From Rhizobium lusitanum (GTDB lineage Bacteria; Pseudomonadota; Alphaproteobacteria; Rhizobiales; Rhizobiaceae), in contig NZ_CP050307.1 in assembly GCF_014189535.1 (NCBI RefSeq), positions 2,108,001 to 2,172,000 of the forward strand: 64,000 bases of DNA, read 5' to 3'. A model generated the notes under the pieces. It searched no databases. It was not told the DNA's origin and was given only the letters and a program-made list of their open reading frames with translations. A program made the position numbers and the translations under genes. Shown piece after piece: positions 34,500 through 43,183 of the stretch. Positions within the stretch are counted from its first letter, which is position 1. Each line of letters begins with the position of its first letter.

Positions 34500-36734
34500 T
34501 CACCATTTGTAGGAGGCTGTCGCCATGATCGTCCGGCCGGTGCCATAGAAGCACTGGTTGGCCGAGGCGCAGGCGGAGACGAATTCCTTGTTGAACAAGT
34601 TGGTCGCGTTGACGGCTAATTCGAAGCCCTTGAGCTTGGGATCGTAATTGCCGAAGTCATAGTGGATCGCAGCGTCCACCAGCGTGTAGGACGGCACCCG
34701 CATGGCCCTGGTGTTGGCGGCATCGCCATTCGTCGAGCCCATGTAGCGGACGCCCACACCGAAGCCGAGCCCGGCCAATGCGCCGGAGTCGAGCGTGTAG
34801 TCCCCCCACAGACTTGCCATGTGTTCAGGCGCGCCGGCCGGCGTTTTTCCGACTGTGGTGGCGACGTTACTCTTCGTTACTTCGACGTCGGCATAGGTAT
34901 AGGCGGCGCTGAGGCTGAAATTGTCAGTGACCGCGAACTTCGCACCGAGTTCGACGCCCCGCGAGCGGACTTCGCCGGTCTGCGTCTGGCAGACGGTCGA
35001 GCTGCAGCCGGTCAGCGTCGTATTCGTGCTCGTGTGTGCCAGGTCCGTCGTCAGCACGTTTTGCTGCGTCAGATCATAGAGCGCGACGGTGAAAAGCGCG
35101 TCGAAGTTCGTCGGCTGGTATTTTACGCCAACTTCGTATTGCTGGCCCGTTGTCGGCTTGAAGGTGGTGCCGCCATAACCGGTTCCCATGGTGGGGTCGA
35201 ACGAGGTCGAATAGCTTGCATAGGGCGCGACACCATTGTCGAACTCGTAGAGAAGCCCGGCCTTCCATGTGAAGGCGCCGTCCGTCGTATCGGAATTGGT
35301 GGATGCGCCTGTGGCGAGGGTTGTCGTCCTGCTGTCGAGCGAAGACCAGTCATGACGCCCGGCAAGGACAAAAGCCCAGTTGTCGAGCTTCATCTGGTCC
35401 TGAAGATAAACGCCGGTCTGATAGCGTGTCTGGTTCTGGCGTCCGGTCAATTTGACGTTCGGCGTGCTTTCATAGGCCGGATTGAGATAGTTGATATAGG
35501 TGACTGCGCCGTTGCCGTAAGTCGAGGTCGCGTCAAGCTGCTGGTAGTCGACGCCCATCAGGAGCTTGTGTTCGAGCTTTCCGGTGTCGAAATCGGCTTC
35601 GGCCTGGTTGTCGACCGCCAGCGAATTGAATTGCTCGATATAATGCGTCGATTGCCGGCCGAGGCACAGATACGCCACGCCGCCGCAGTTTGCGGCCGAG
35701 GCCCAGGCGCTTCCGCCGCCCGGAACGGAATAAGCCTTGAAATCGCTGCTGCTGTGCATGAAGCGCAGGTTTTGCCGCACGGTCCAGACGTCATCGAAGT
35801 GATGCTCGAATTCGTATCCGGCCGTCGCCTGCGTGCGCGAGAAGGAATTGTAATTCGGATTGCCGCTGAAGAAGTTGGACGAAATCTGGCCGTTCGGATT
35901 CTTCTGCAAGGTTCCGAGCGCCGGCATCCAGTTGGTAAGCGCGGCATTCGGGTCGCGCGTGTAGCTACCCTTCACCGTCAAGGTCGTATCGGCATCCGGC
36001 GACCATGTCACGGATGGAGCGATAGCCACGCGCTTGCTGTCCGAATTGTCAAAGCCGAGATCGTAGAGGCGGCCGACGCCCGTCAACCGGTAGAGAAACT
36101 GTCCCTCCTCATCGACCGGTCCCGTGAAATCGAAACCAGTCTCGGCGCGGCCGTTGTTACCGAAGCGCGTGAATACTTCATGGGACGCTTCAGTTTCCGG
36201 CTTCTTGCTGACAAGGTTGACCAACCCGCCGGGATTTCCGGAACCATAAAGGACGGAAGCCGGACCGCGCATGATCTCGATGCGATCGATGAGGTAAGAG
36301 TCGATCGATGGCACGTCATAATTGATGCCGGTCGGCAACCTCAATCCATCCCAATAATGGATATAGTTGGCATTCGGGCCGAAGCCACCAAAACCGCGAA
36401 TGAAAACGCTGTCAAAGCGATCGCCTGGCCGCGAGCCGGTCGTAACGCCGGGCTCATAGCGCAGTGCCGAGGAAACACTGGTTGCGCCCTGCTTCTTGAT
36501 CTGTTCGCTTGTAACGACCGACACCGACTGTGGGGTTTCAATGATTGCCGTATCGGTTTTGCTGCCAGCGCGGGCGCGCTTGGCAATCGGTCCCTTATCC
36601 TGCATATCGCTGGACGTGATCGTAATTTTTTCCAGGGCTGTCGGAGACTGATCATCGGCCACCGCGATCGTCGTCGCCGCAAGCAGGCTCACCGTTCCCG
36701 TCAATAATCCTGCAAAGGCCTGTCTGTGTTGCAT
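34500..36734 (-). CDS. TonB-dependent ferric-siderophore receptor
   Basis: A 744-residue outer-membrane receptor. Signal peptide (about residues 1-26), then a TonB-box-like LEKITITSS, plug motifs TPQSVSVVTSEQI, ALRYEPGVTTGSRPGDRFDSVFIRGFGG and DRIEIMRGPASVLYGSGNPGGLVNLVSKKP, a beta-barrel, and the C-terminal ATASYKW with terminal aromatic residue. The plug motifs are those of the FhuA/FpvA-like siderophore receptor group. First gene of the catecholate operon, 76 bp behind an IRO, and divergent from an AraC-type regulator; both features indicate induction under iron starvation, probably with the cognate siderophore as co-inducer. Confidence 0.94.
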   Translation of the reverse strand: MQHRQAFAGLLTGTVSLLAATTIAVADDQSPTALEKITITSSDMQDKGPIAKRARAGSKTDTAIIETPQSVSVVTSEQIKKQGATSVSSALRYEPGVTTGSRPGDRFDSVFIRGFGGFGPNANYIHYWDGLRLPTGINYDVPSIDSYLIDRIEIMRGPASVLYGSGNPGGLVNLVSKKPETEASHEVFTRFGNNGRAETGFDFTGPVDEEGQFLYRLTGVGRLYDLGFDNSDSKRVAIAPSVTWSPDADTTLTVKGSYTRDPNAALTNWMPALGTLQKNPNGQISSNFFSGNPNYNSFSRTQATAGYEFEHHFDDVWTVRQNLRFMHSSSDFKAYSVPGGGSAWASAANCGGVAYLCLGRQSTHYIEQFNSLAVDNQAEADFDTGKLEHKLLMGVDYQQLDATSTYGNGAVTYINYLNPAYESTPNVKLTGRQNQTRYQTGVYLQDQMKLDNWAFVLAGRHDWSSLDSRTTTLATGASTNSDTTDGAFTWKAGLLYEFDNGVAPYASYSTSFDPTMGTGYGGTTFKPTTGQQYEVGVKYQPTNFDALFTVALYDLTQQNVLTTDLAHTSTNTTLTGCSSTVCQTQTGEVRSRGVELGAKFAVTDNFSLSAAYTYADVEVTKSNVATTVGKTPAGAPEHMASLWGDYTLDSGALAGLGFGVGVRYMGSTNGDAANTRAMRVPSYTLVDAAIHYDFGNYDPKLKGFELAVNATNLFNKEFVSACASANQCFYGTGRTIMATASYKW

Positions 36735-36809
36735 TCGTTCCTCTTGATCGCACCCGGTGCTAATTCTTATGTCGGCGCAGCCGAGATCAAACGGCTTGCC
36801 AACTAAATA

Positions 36810-36824
36810 TGATTGAATTTGTCA
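36810..36824 (-). promoter_or_regulatory. IRO in the receptor/araC divergent promoter region
   Basis: On the minus strand the sequence TGACAAATTCAATCA fits TGA-N9-TCA and overlaps ATGACA, a candidate -35 hexamer for the receptor gene. It is nearly the same sequence as the operator of the NIS operon at 12319 (both begin TGACAAA). It probably also affects the divergent regulator at 36944. Confidence 0.7.
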
Positions 36825-36943
36825 TGTTTTTGCGTTATACGCGTTTGCTAGCGAAAGGCCATTGCGAACTTGTTTGAGAAAACGCCATTTTTGTTTGTGC
36901 AATCAGGCACCGCTCAGCGACACGCGATGGGAATGGCCGCCGG

Positions 36944-37930
36944 ATGAGCTCTCTGGTCAAAGCGCACGAATTCTTCGGTCAAATGCAGAAGGAAGATCAG
37001 GCCTTCCGCCTGATCAATTCCAATATTGGCGCGGATGATACGGTCCTGCGCGGCACGTTCAGAAAGACGACCGTGAGAGACGGCCTGACGGTGCATTATT
37101 CCGATGTCACGAATCTCTGCGATCTCCACACGGAGGCTGAATCTGCGCCGCACCTGGGAATCAAGCTGTTCTTCCAGGGTGGTGTGAGCGCCAGCATCGG
37201 CGACCAGGACATTCCGATGCCGCATCGGCTCGAAAACTCCGACCGCTGGATCCCGTCAGCCACGCTGTTCCACCAGCAGGAGCGGGAACTCTTCCGCCGC
37301 CGGGCCGCCATAGGCGATCGCGTGCGCAAGCTGACAATCAAGATTTTTCCGGAATGGCTGGAGTCGGGCGACGTCTTTGGAGATGCAAGCGCGCAGGGCC
37401 TGAAGCGCTTCACCTCAACGCGGCTTGCTGCACGATCCTGGAGCCCGAGCGCGTCGCTGGTGGCACTGGCCACGCAGGCAATCAGGCCGCCAGTTTTCGA
37501 ACCCTATCTGGCGCGCCTCTACATGGAGAGCCGCACGCTTGGCATCGTCGCGGAAGCCTTTTCCCTGCTGGCGGGGATCTCCTCTGTCCCGGCACCCGGC
37601 GCAAGACTGAGCGCCGCCGAGAACAAGCACCTCCGCCGCGCCGAGGAATTGCTCAACAATAGCCGTGTTGCGCCCTCCCTTGAAGAGCTGGCTGCCGAAG
37701 TCGGCGTCAGCGTTAATACGTTGCAGCGCCTATTTCATGCCGCTTATGGCACGACGGTCTTCCATTACATTCGGCGGCTGAAATTGGAGCAGGCAAGGAC
37801 AGCGCTTGAGAATGAGGGGGTGACGATCGCCCAAGCCGCCTACCTTGCCGGCTACACCAGCCCGGCGAACTTCGCGACCGCCTTTAAACGGCAATATGGA
37901 TTTTCACCGAAGGACGCCCGATCACATTAG
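36944..37930 (+). CDS. AraC-family regulator, PchR-like, of siderophore genes
   Basis: A 328-residue regulator. The C-terminal 100 residues form the AraC double helix-turn-helix (LEELAAEVGVSVNTLQRLFHAAYGTTVFHYIRRLKLEQAR ... ITIAQ-type second helix VTIAQAAYLAGYTSPANFATAFKRQYGFSPKD). The N-terminal part, with LGIKLFFQGGVSASIGDQ and HQQERELFRRRAAIGDRVRKLTIKIFPEWL, resembles PchR/AlcR-type regulators that sense a ferric siderophore in the cytoplasm. It is divergent from the receptor gene and shares its IRO region, so it is expected to activate the receptor and biosynthetic operon when siderophore is available. Confidence 0.9.
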   Translation: MSSLVKAHEFFGQMQKEDQAFRLINSNIGADDTVLRGTFRKTTVRDGLTVHYSDVTNLCDLHTEAESAPHLGIKLFFQGGVSASIGDQDIPMPHRLENSDRWIPSATLFHQQERELFRRRAAIGDRVRKLTIKIFPEWLESGDVFGDASAQGLKRFTSTRLAARSWSPSASLVALATQAIRPPVFEPYLARLYMESRTLGIVAEAFSLLAGISSVPAPGARLSAAENKHLRRAEELLNNSRVAPSLEELAAEVGVSVNTLQRLFHAAYGTTVFHYIRRLKLEQARTALENEGVTIAQAAYLAGYTSPANFATAFKRQYGFSPKDARSH

Positions 37931-38979
37931 ACTGGCTTGCCAATCATATTCCCATAACGCCAACGTATTGCTCTGAATGCCGGAGGATTCCCCCGCCCCT
38001 CGGCAGCCTTGCCCGACAGCCGCCGCACTCTACTGCGACCCGTTGCTATGCTCGATCGCCGCTCCACTGCTCATCCGACAATCGCGCAGCGTCTATCCGC
38101 CGAACGCCGAAATCGCTTTCCCCGGAATGAACTTCCGTGGATACGTCGGCCGCGACGCTTGATCGGATCGCTAGGTCTTGTTTGTCTGTTCCGCGCTCGA
38201 CATGATGACGAGCAACGCCATGGCCCCGTGCTTCCCCCCAGAATAATGACACGGTCAGCCATGGCGACTTCGATCATCTCCCGCCTCGAATACCGCACAA
38301 GCTCGATCCCAAGCCCACACTCCCGATGCGACCGATGATCCTCATGCGTATTCGGCGACAATAGATGGCCGTCATATTCGCCTATCGCATCGGAGTGGCC
38401 AAATAGCCGTCTTCAGCAGATTTGAACGTCCGACCACGTCATTTTGTTGAACCAGCGAGCTTCCTACGAAAGCCGTAAATGCCGATCTTGATGAGAGCTG
38501 AACCGAAGGCAGGTCACATGAGAAAAGACATTGTCATGTGCGGATCCAGATACTACTCATTGTGTACCGCTTTGAAGAAATTGGGCGCTGGCCATACACT
38601 CGTCCACAGTCGGCGAGGAATGAGGTGGCGATAAAACCTCCAAACTCCAAACTATTTTCTACATAACCAATAGAAAAAGAACGACCTGTCTTTCTTGAGG
38701 CGGTTCGCATGCCTAAGCTTGGCTATGTTGTCAGGAGACGGTCTGCTCGTGACCGATTTACGTATGCGGATTTCAAGGAACACCGATGTTGAGCGAAAAC
38801 GTTGTATCGGAACCGTTCCGCTGGCCGTCAAGCACCAGTTACTTATTTAGTGCCGCTTGACGCGATCCAGTCACTTGTCGACAGATCCTACCAAGGTAGC
38901 AAAAGCAGTCTTGCGGCAATGCGATGATATGTAGCCGACTAATTATTCAACGATGCAACCACCAACCTGAAGCGATTCA
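37931..38979. other. Long intergenic region without an intact gene
   Basis: I see no convincing coding frame in this 1049-bp stretch. It holds copy A of the 43-bp repeated element (38654-38696), followed by a 24-codon frame starting ATG at 38785 (MLSENVVSEPFRW) that stops early and matches nothing I know. A minus-strand stretch around 38200-38300 reads REMIEVAMADRVIIL, faintly like the end of a sugar ABC ATPase. The arrangement suggests a deleted gene that used the element as its promoter. Confidence 0.45.
38654..38696 (+). repeat. Copy A of a 43-bp conserved upstream element
   Basis: This copy begins ATTTTCTA and ends AAGAACGACCTGTCTTTCTT; the last 20 bases form an imperfect dyad (8 of 9 positions) around CT. 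It aligns without gaps to copies at 42802-42844 and 49699-49741 (35 of 43 identical with the latter by eye). No intact gene follows closely; the next start is at 38980. Confidence 0.7.
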
Positions 38980-39549
38980 ATGAGAGAAACCATATCAGAT
39001 CAGATTCTCACCGCAGCCGGTGGGCTGTTTTACAGCGAAGGTATTCGGGCCGTTGGGATAGATCGCATTATCGAGGAAGCCAAGGTTGCGAAGGCAACGC
39101 TATATCGACACTTCCCGTCCAAGGATCATCTGGTTGCGGCCTATCTCCAGGATCGCCACGATCGTGTTATTCGCTCCCTGCAGGAGGTCCTGGACGCGAC
39201 CGGCGCTCCGAGAGACCAGATCACCGTCATTTTCGAGCGTCTGTATGAAAAGGCCGACAGCCCGGAGTTCCGCGGCTGCGCATTTGCGCTTGCCGTGGCC
39301 GAGCACGGCGACTCCGAACGCGTTGTGTCGGTCGCCCGAACCCACAAGAAGGCAGTGAGGGATATTTTCCACGCCATCATATCCAACACCGGGCTGAGCC
39401 TTGACCAGACGGCCGCTCATCTATCGCTTCTTTATGAAGGAGCGCTTGCGACGGTGGCGGTTGGACGCGATCCAACTGCAGTCCTCGTCGCGCGAGACTG
39501 CGCACTTTCCGTCTTCGACGCCACGGTCCTTCATAACCGGACATCTTGA
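38980..39549 (+). CDS. TetR-family transcriptional regulator
   Basis: A 189-residue TetR regulator. The N-terminal domain reads SDQILTAAGGLFYSEGIRAVGIDRIIEEAKVAKATLYRHFPSKDHLVAAYL, a full TetR helix-turn-helix; the remainder is the variable ligand-binding domain. It lies 12 bp before the DsbA-family gene in the same direction, so it probably regulates that gene and itself. Ligand unknown. Confidence 0.92.
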   Translation: MRETISDQILTAAGGLFYSEGIRAVGIDRIIEEAKVAKATLYRHFPSKDHLVAAYLQDRHDRVIRSLQEVLDATGAPRDQITVIFERLYEKADSPEFRGCAFALAVAEHGDSERVVSVARTHKKAVRDIFHAIISNTGLSLDQTAAHLSLLYEGALATVAVGRDPTAVLVARDCALSVFDATVLHNRTS

Positions 39550-39561
39550 GAGCACCAGATC

Positions 39562-40164
39562 ATGACAAAGACCATTGACTATTTCTTCGGCATCGGCTCG
39601 CCTTGGGCGTTCATCGGATTGGAGCCATTCGCGGCACTTGCTTCCAAACAGAACGCCAAGATCCGCCCGTATGTCATCCCCCTGATTGAGGATAACGGCG
39701 CCATCTATTCCCGTAATCGGCCGGAAGCCCGTCGGGCCTACTGGACGAAGGACCTCAAGCGCTGGGCGGCGGTCCGTGGAAAAGAGCTGAACTTCGAAAA
39801 CCGTGCCGCTTTGTCGGATCCGACGCCCGCCGGTTTCCTGGTCCTTGCCGCCATCGATGCGGGCGAAGACTGGCTGAAGCTGACGAAGGCTCTTCAGGAG
39901 GCCTTCTGGTCTCGCCGGGAAAATATCGGCGAAGCCGAGGTGCGTCGCGCAATCGCTGATGCAGCGGGTTTCGATGGCGCAGCTCTGGAGCAGCGCGCTC
40001 AAGGCGAATCCGTAAAATCGGCCTGGAAAACCAACTACGAGACCGCCAAGGACGCCGGCGTCTTCGGGCTTCCGACCTTTCGCTATGAAGGCGAGCTTTA
40101 CTGGGGTCAGGACAGCTTGCCCTTCCTCGAGCGTCACCTGAAGGGTGAAAAGCTCCTCGCTTGA
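39562..40164 (+). CDS. DsbA-family oxidoreductase / 2-hydroxychromene-2-carboxylate isomerase-like
   Basis: A 200-residue thioredoxin-fold protein of the GST-kappa/DsbA superfamily. IDYFFGIGSPWAFIG at the N-terminus replaces the CxxC of true DsbA by SPWA, as in 2-hydroxychromene-2-carboxylate isomerases; GVFGLPTFRYEGELYWGQDSLPFLERHL at the C-terminus carries the cis-proline loop (GLPTF) and the WGQDRL-like ending. Such enzymes use glutathione to isomerise aromatic degradation intermediates, but many members have other roles. Cotranscribed with the TetR gene. Confidence 0.88.
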   Translation: MTKTIDYFFGIGSPWAFIGLEPFAALASKQNAKIRPYVIPLIEDNGAIYSRNRPEARRAYWTKDLKRWAAVRGKELNFENRAALSDPTPAGFLVLAAIDAGEDWLKLTKALQEAFWSRRENIGEAEVRRAIADAAGFDGAALEQRAQGESVKSAWKTNYETAKDAGVFGLPTFRYEGELYWGQDSLPFLERHLKGEKLLA

Positions 40165-40175
40165 TCTTGTCACAG

Positions 40176-40201
40176 GTCGACGGCATGGCGATACCGTCGA
40201 C
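40176..40201 (+). repeat. Stem-loop after the isomerase gene
   Basis: GTCGACGG (40176-40183) and CCGTCGAC (40194-40201) form a perfect 8-bp stem with a 10-nt loop, 12 bp past the stop codon. There is no T tract, so it may act as a transcript-stabilising hairpin or a Rho-assisted terminator rather than a classic terminator. Confidence 0.5.
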
Positions 40202-40282
40202 ATCATGAATCCCGGGAAGATTTAGCCTGAGTAGGGCCTGAAGCAGCCTGTCAATAGACCTCGATTGCCTGGATATCTCCCT

Positions 40283-42616
40283 ATGAACACCTTCAAGCCT
40301 CACAGCTCTCATTGGGGGGCCTTTTCGGGCCGATACCAAGATGGAAAGCTTGAAATCCGTCCCCATCCGGGAGATCCGCATCCGTCGCCTCTGCTTGGAA
40401 ACCTGCCGGCAATCGCCGACAGCTCCATGCGTATCAAGCGCCCGGCGGTGAGGCGCGGCTGGCTTGAGGGGGCCGCCGACAACGCACAAAATCGCGGGGC
40501 GGACGACTATGTGGAAGTGAGCTGGCCGACGGCGGTGGACCTTGTCGCGGCAGAACTTCGGCGCGTTTACGGAGACTTCGGTCCGGGGGCCGTTTTCGGC
40601 GGATCCTATGGCTGGTCGAGCGCCGGGCGGTTCCATCATGCGCAGAGCCAGATCCATCGCTTTTTGAATGTGCTGGGGGGATACGTTCGATCCGTCAATA
40701 CGTACAGTTCCGGTGCTGCCATGGTCATCATCCCGCATGTGTTGGGACCATACGACCATTTCGACCGCAAGAGCGTCACCTGGGATGCCATCGGACGGAG
40801 CAGCGAACTGGTCGTTGCCTTTGGCGGCATGGCGATCAAAAATGCCGATGTACATGGCGGCGGCATTAGCGCCCATATCGTGCGCCAGACGCTGAACGGT
40901 GCAAGCGCACGAGGCGCGCGCTTTGTCCTCGTCAGCCCGCTGAACGACGATTTTCCCGCCGAGTTGAATGCACAATGGCTTCCGATCGTGCCGGGCACCG
41001 ATGTCGCGCTGATGCTCGGTCTCGCGCATGTGCTGGTCCGTGAGGGATTGCACGACCGCGGATTTCTCGACAGCTATACGGTCGGTTACGAGCGTTTTGA
41101 GGACTATCTGCTTGGCCGGAGCGATGGTGTCGAAAAGAGCCCGGAATGGGCTTCCGGCATTTGTGGAATCGACGTCGACAGCATCAAGGGACTGGCCCGG
41201 GCAATGGCCGGCGCCAGGACATTGATCACCGTCAGCCATTCCCTCCAGCGCGCCGACTATGGCGAACAGCCCGTCTGGATGGGCATCGTGCTCGCTGCAA
41301 TGCTCGGGCAGATCGGGCTGGATGGCGGCGGCTATGCCTATTCACTTGGCGCGTTGGGGAATATCGGCAAGGGCCAGCTTGCCGTTCCACTGCCCACCTT
41401 TAGCCAGTTCAAAAATCCTGTGCCGGATTTCATTCCCGTCGCGCGTATCGCCGACATGCTCCTCAATCCGGGCGACGAGTTCCACTACAACGGCCGCGCG
41501 ATGCATTATCCTGACATCCGCCTCGTCTATTGGGCGGGAGGCAACCCGTTCCACCATCATCAGGATCTCAACAGGCTGCGCGCAGCATTCAAGAGACCGG
41601 AGACCATCATCGTCCATGAGACGGCCTGGACATCCTCCGCGCGTCACGCGGACATCGTGCTGCCGGCAACCACGACGCTCGAGCGTAACGATATCGGTGC
41701 GGCGGACCGCGATCCACTGATGGTCGCCATGAAGAAGCTGATCGAGCCGGTCGGCGAAGCACGGGATGACTATGAGATTTTTTCCGAGATAGCCCGACGT
41801 CTCGGAAAATTCGAGAACTTCACCGAAAACCGCACCAGCAAAGAATGGCTGTCCACCCTGTTCGAGACGACGCGCGCGGCACTCGTCGCCGGTGGACACG
41901 ACGCTCCGGACTTCGAGGCGTTCTGGGATCACGGTGAACTGCGCCTTCCGCTCAAGCCCGACGACGGAGGTCCAGCATGTGCATTTCGAAATGATCCACT
42001 CGCATCTGCGCTGCAGACGCCATCCGGGAAGATCGAGATCTTTTCGGAGACGATCGAGAGCTTCGGCTACGACGATTGCCGCGGCCATCCGCAGTGGTAT
42101 CCTCCTCGGGCAGAAGCGGAGGGCAATGAAAGTCGCTTCCCGCTCTATCTGGTCTGCAACCAGCCGCATCAACGGCTGCATAGTCAGCTGGACTACGGCG
42201 ATTTCAGCCGTTCAACCAAGATAAAAAGCCGGGAACCCGTTCGCATCAACCCCCTTGACGCAGCCGAGCGCGGGATCTCGGATGGCGACATCGTGAGGTT
42301 GTTCAACGACCGCGGCAGTTGCCTTGCGGCAGCGGTGATCAGCGAAGATGTGCGAAAGAGCGTGATGCAGCTTGCGACAGGCGCTTGGTTCGAGCCCGAA
42401 AATGCGACCGCCGACAAAACCATGTGCGTTCACGGCAATCCGAATATTCTCACCCGTGACGTTGGAACCTCCCAACTCGCCCAGGGCTCGACCGGACAGC
42501 TCACCAAAGTGGAGGTGGAACGCTTTGTCGGCGAGGCGCCCCCCGTGCAGATATTCGAGATGATGAAATTCATGGAGCGTGCTGCCGAGCCCGGCGGGAT
42601 CGCTGATCCCAGGTGA
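40283..42616 (+). CDS. bisC: Molybdopterin oxidoreductase, biotin/methionine sulfoxide reductase type (BisC)
   Basis: A 777-residue enzyme of the DMSO/TMAO/biotin sulfoxide reductase family, with bis-MGD cofactor. VFGGSYGWSSAGRFHHAQSQIHRFLNVLGGYV (near residues 100-135) contains the molybdenum-ligating serine region; HETAWTSSARHADIVLPATTTLERND and the C-terminal VCNQPHQRLHSQLDYG are family blocks for guanine-nucleotide binding. There is no N-terminal iron-sulfur motif and no Tat signal, so it is cytoplasmic like BisC. It would reduce S- or N-oxides. The ATG at 40283 begins NTFKPHSSHWGAF as in relatives; the frame opens at 40265. Its presence among monooxygenases for sulfur compounds is consistent with organosulfur metabolism. 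Confidence 0.92.
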   Translation: MNTFKPHSSHWGAFSGRYQDGKLEIRPHPGDPHPSPLLGNLPAIADSSMRIKRPAVRRGWLEGAADNAQNRGADDYVEVSWPTAVDLVAAELRRVYGDFGPGAVFGGSYGWSSAGRFHHAQSQIHRFLNVLGGYVRSVNTYSSGAAMVIIPHVLGPYDHFDRKSVTWDAIGRSSELVVAFGGMAIKNADVHGGGISAHIVRQTLNGASARGARFVLVSPLNDDFPAELNAQWLPIVPGTDVALMLGLAHVLVREGLHDRGFLDSYTVGYERFEDYLLGRSDGVEKSPEWASGICGIDVDSIKGLARAMAGARTLITVSHSLQRADYGEQPVWMGIVLAAMLGQIGLDGGGYAYSLGALGNIGKGQLAVPLPTFSQFKNPVPDFIPVARIADMLLNPGDEFHYNGRAMHYPDIRLVYWAGGNPFHHHQDLNRLRAAFKRPETIIVHETAWTSSARHADIVLPATTTLERNDIGAADRDPLMVAMKKLIEPVGEARDDYEIFSEIARRLGKFENFTENRTSKEWLSTLFETTRAALVAGGHDAPDFEAFWDHGELRLPLKPDDGGPACAFRNDPLASALQTPSGKIEIFSETIESFGYDDCRGHPQWYPPRAEAEGNESRFPLYLVCNQPHQRLHSQLDYGDFSRSTKIKSREPVRINPLDAAERGISDGDIVRLFNDRGSCLAAAVISEDVRKSVMQLATGAWFEPENATADKTMCVHGNPNILTRDVGTSQLAQGSTGQLTKVEVERFVGEAPPVQIFEMMKFMERAAEPGGIADPR

Positions 42617-42801
42617 ATCTGGTTTGCACCTGCCCCGCCAGCGAGCCCCACCAATAGAAGTTATTGCCTACGAGGGTCGCGGAACAATAGGGACCGGAAT
42701 TCCGTCAACCAAACTCGGGATCCTTTTGAAAAAGGGCGCCACCAAGAGGATCTTTACACGCCGGAAAAGCTGATCCTTAGCAAAGCCGAAAACGAAACAA
42801 A

Positions 42802-42844
42802 AAAATCTATAAAATCTATAGAATAAGAACAACTAGTCTTTCTT
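42802..42844 (+). repeat. Copy B of the 43-bp conserved element, upstream of the ABC operon
   Basis: The copy contains ATAAAATCTATAGAATAAGA followed by the AAGAACAACTAGTCTTTCTT dyad. It lies about 340 bp before the binding-protein gene (43184). About 33 of 43 positions agree with copy C by eye. The other parts of the 42617-43183 gap show no gene. Confidence 0.72.
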
Positions 42845-43183
42845 GCCCGATGCGGATTGCCTACGCTGTCCCTCATGATTTTTGTCAAAGAAACTAAGGG
42901 ACGCATTCAATGCTGAGGGGCAAACAAAGCCATCAAACCGATGCCGTGACACAAATATTAAGTCGGGAATGAGCCTTACAGCGGCCCCGCGCAACTCATC
43001 AGACCCCTTAATCCAACCATCGCTACCTCGCGGTTAGAGCGAGCGCTTTTGCCGATAAATACGTCTGATGGCGGTCGATATCGCGCCTGAAGTTGCAATA
43101 CCCGGATCAAATACATCTGCGGAACAGCAACAGCCAGCGCTACGCGCCCTATCAGACACAACCCGAACCATCAGGATTTTCTC

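Noticed and set aside
34662..36707. A 681-codon plus-strand open frame opposite the second TonB receptor
   Set aside because: It is the antisense shadow of a well-supported receptor gene and shows no domain of its own.
38071..38361. Minus-strand frame with REMIEVAMADRVIIL, faintly like a sugar ABC ATPase C-terminus
   Set aside because: The similarity covers only about 15 residues, without Walker or signature motifs nearby, so I mention it only in the intergenic entry.
39755..41239. A 494-codon minus-strand open frame across the isomerase and bisC-like genes
   Set aside because: It spans two real plus-strand genes and their gap, and its translation has no recognisable family pattern.
43093..43183. 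Upstream extension of the ABC binding-protein frame to 43093
   Set aside because: The extra residues (MQYPDQIHLRNSNSQ...) are not signal-like, whereas a twin-arginine signal starts at 43184 in the neighbouring frame; a one-base deletion explains the data better.
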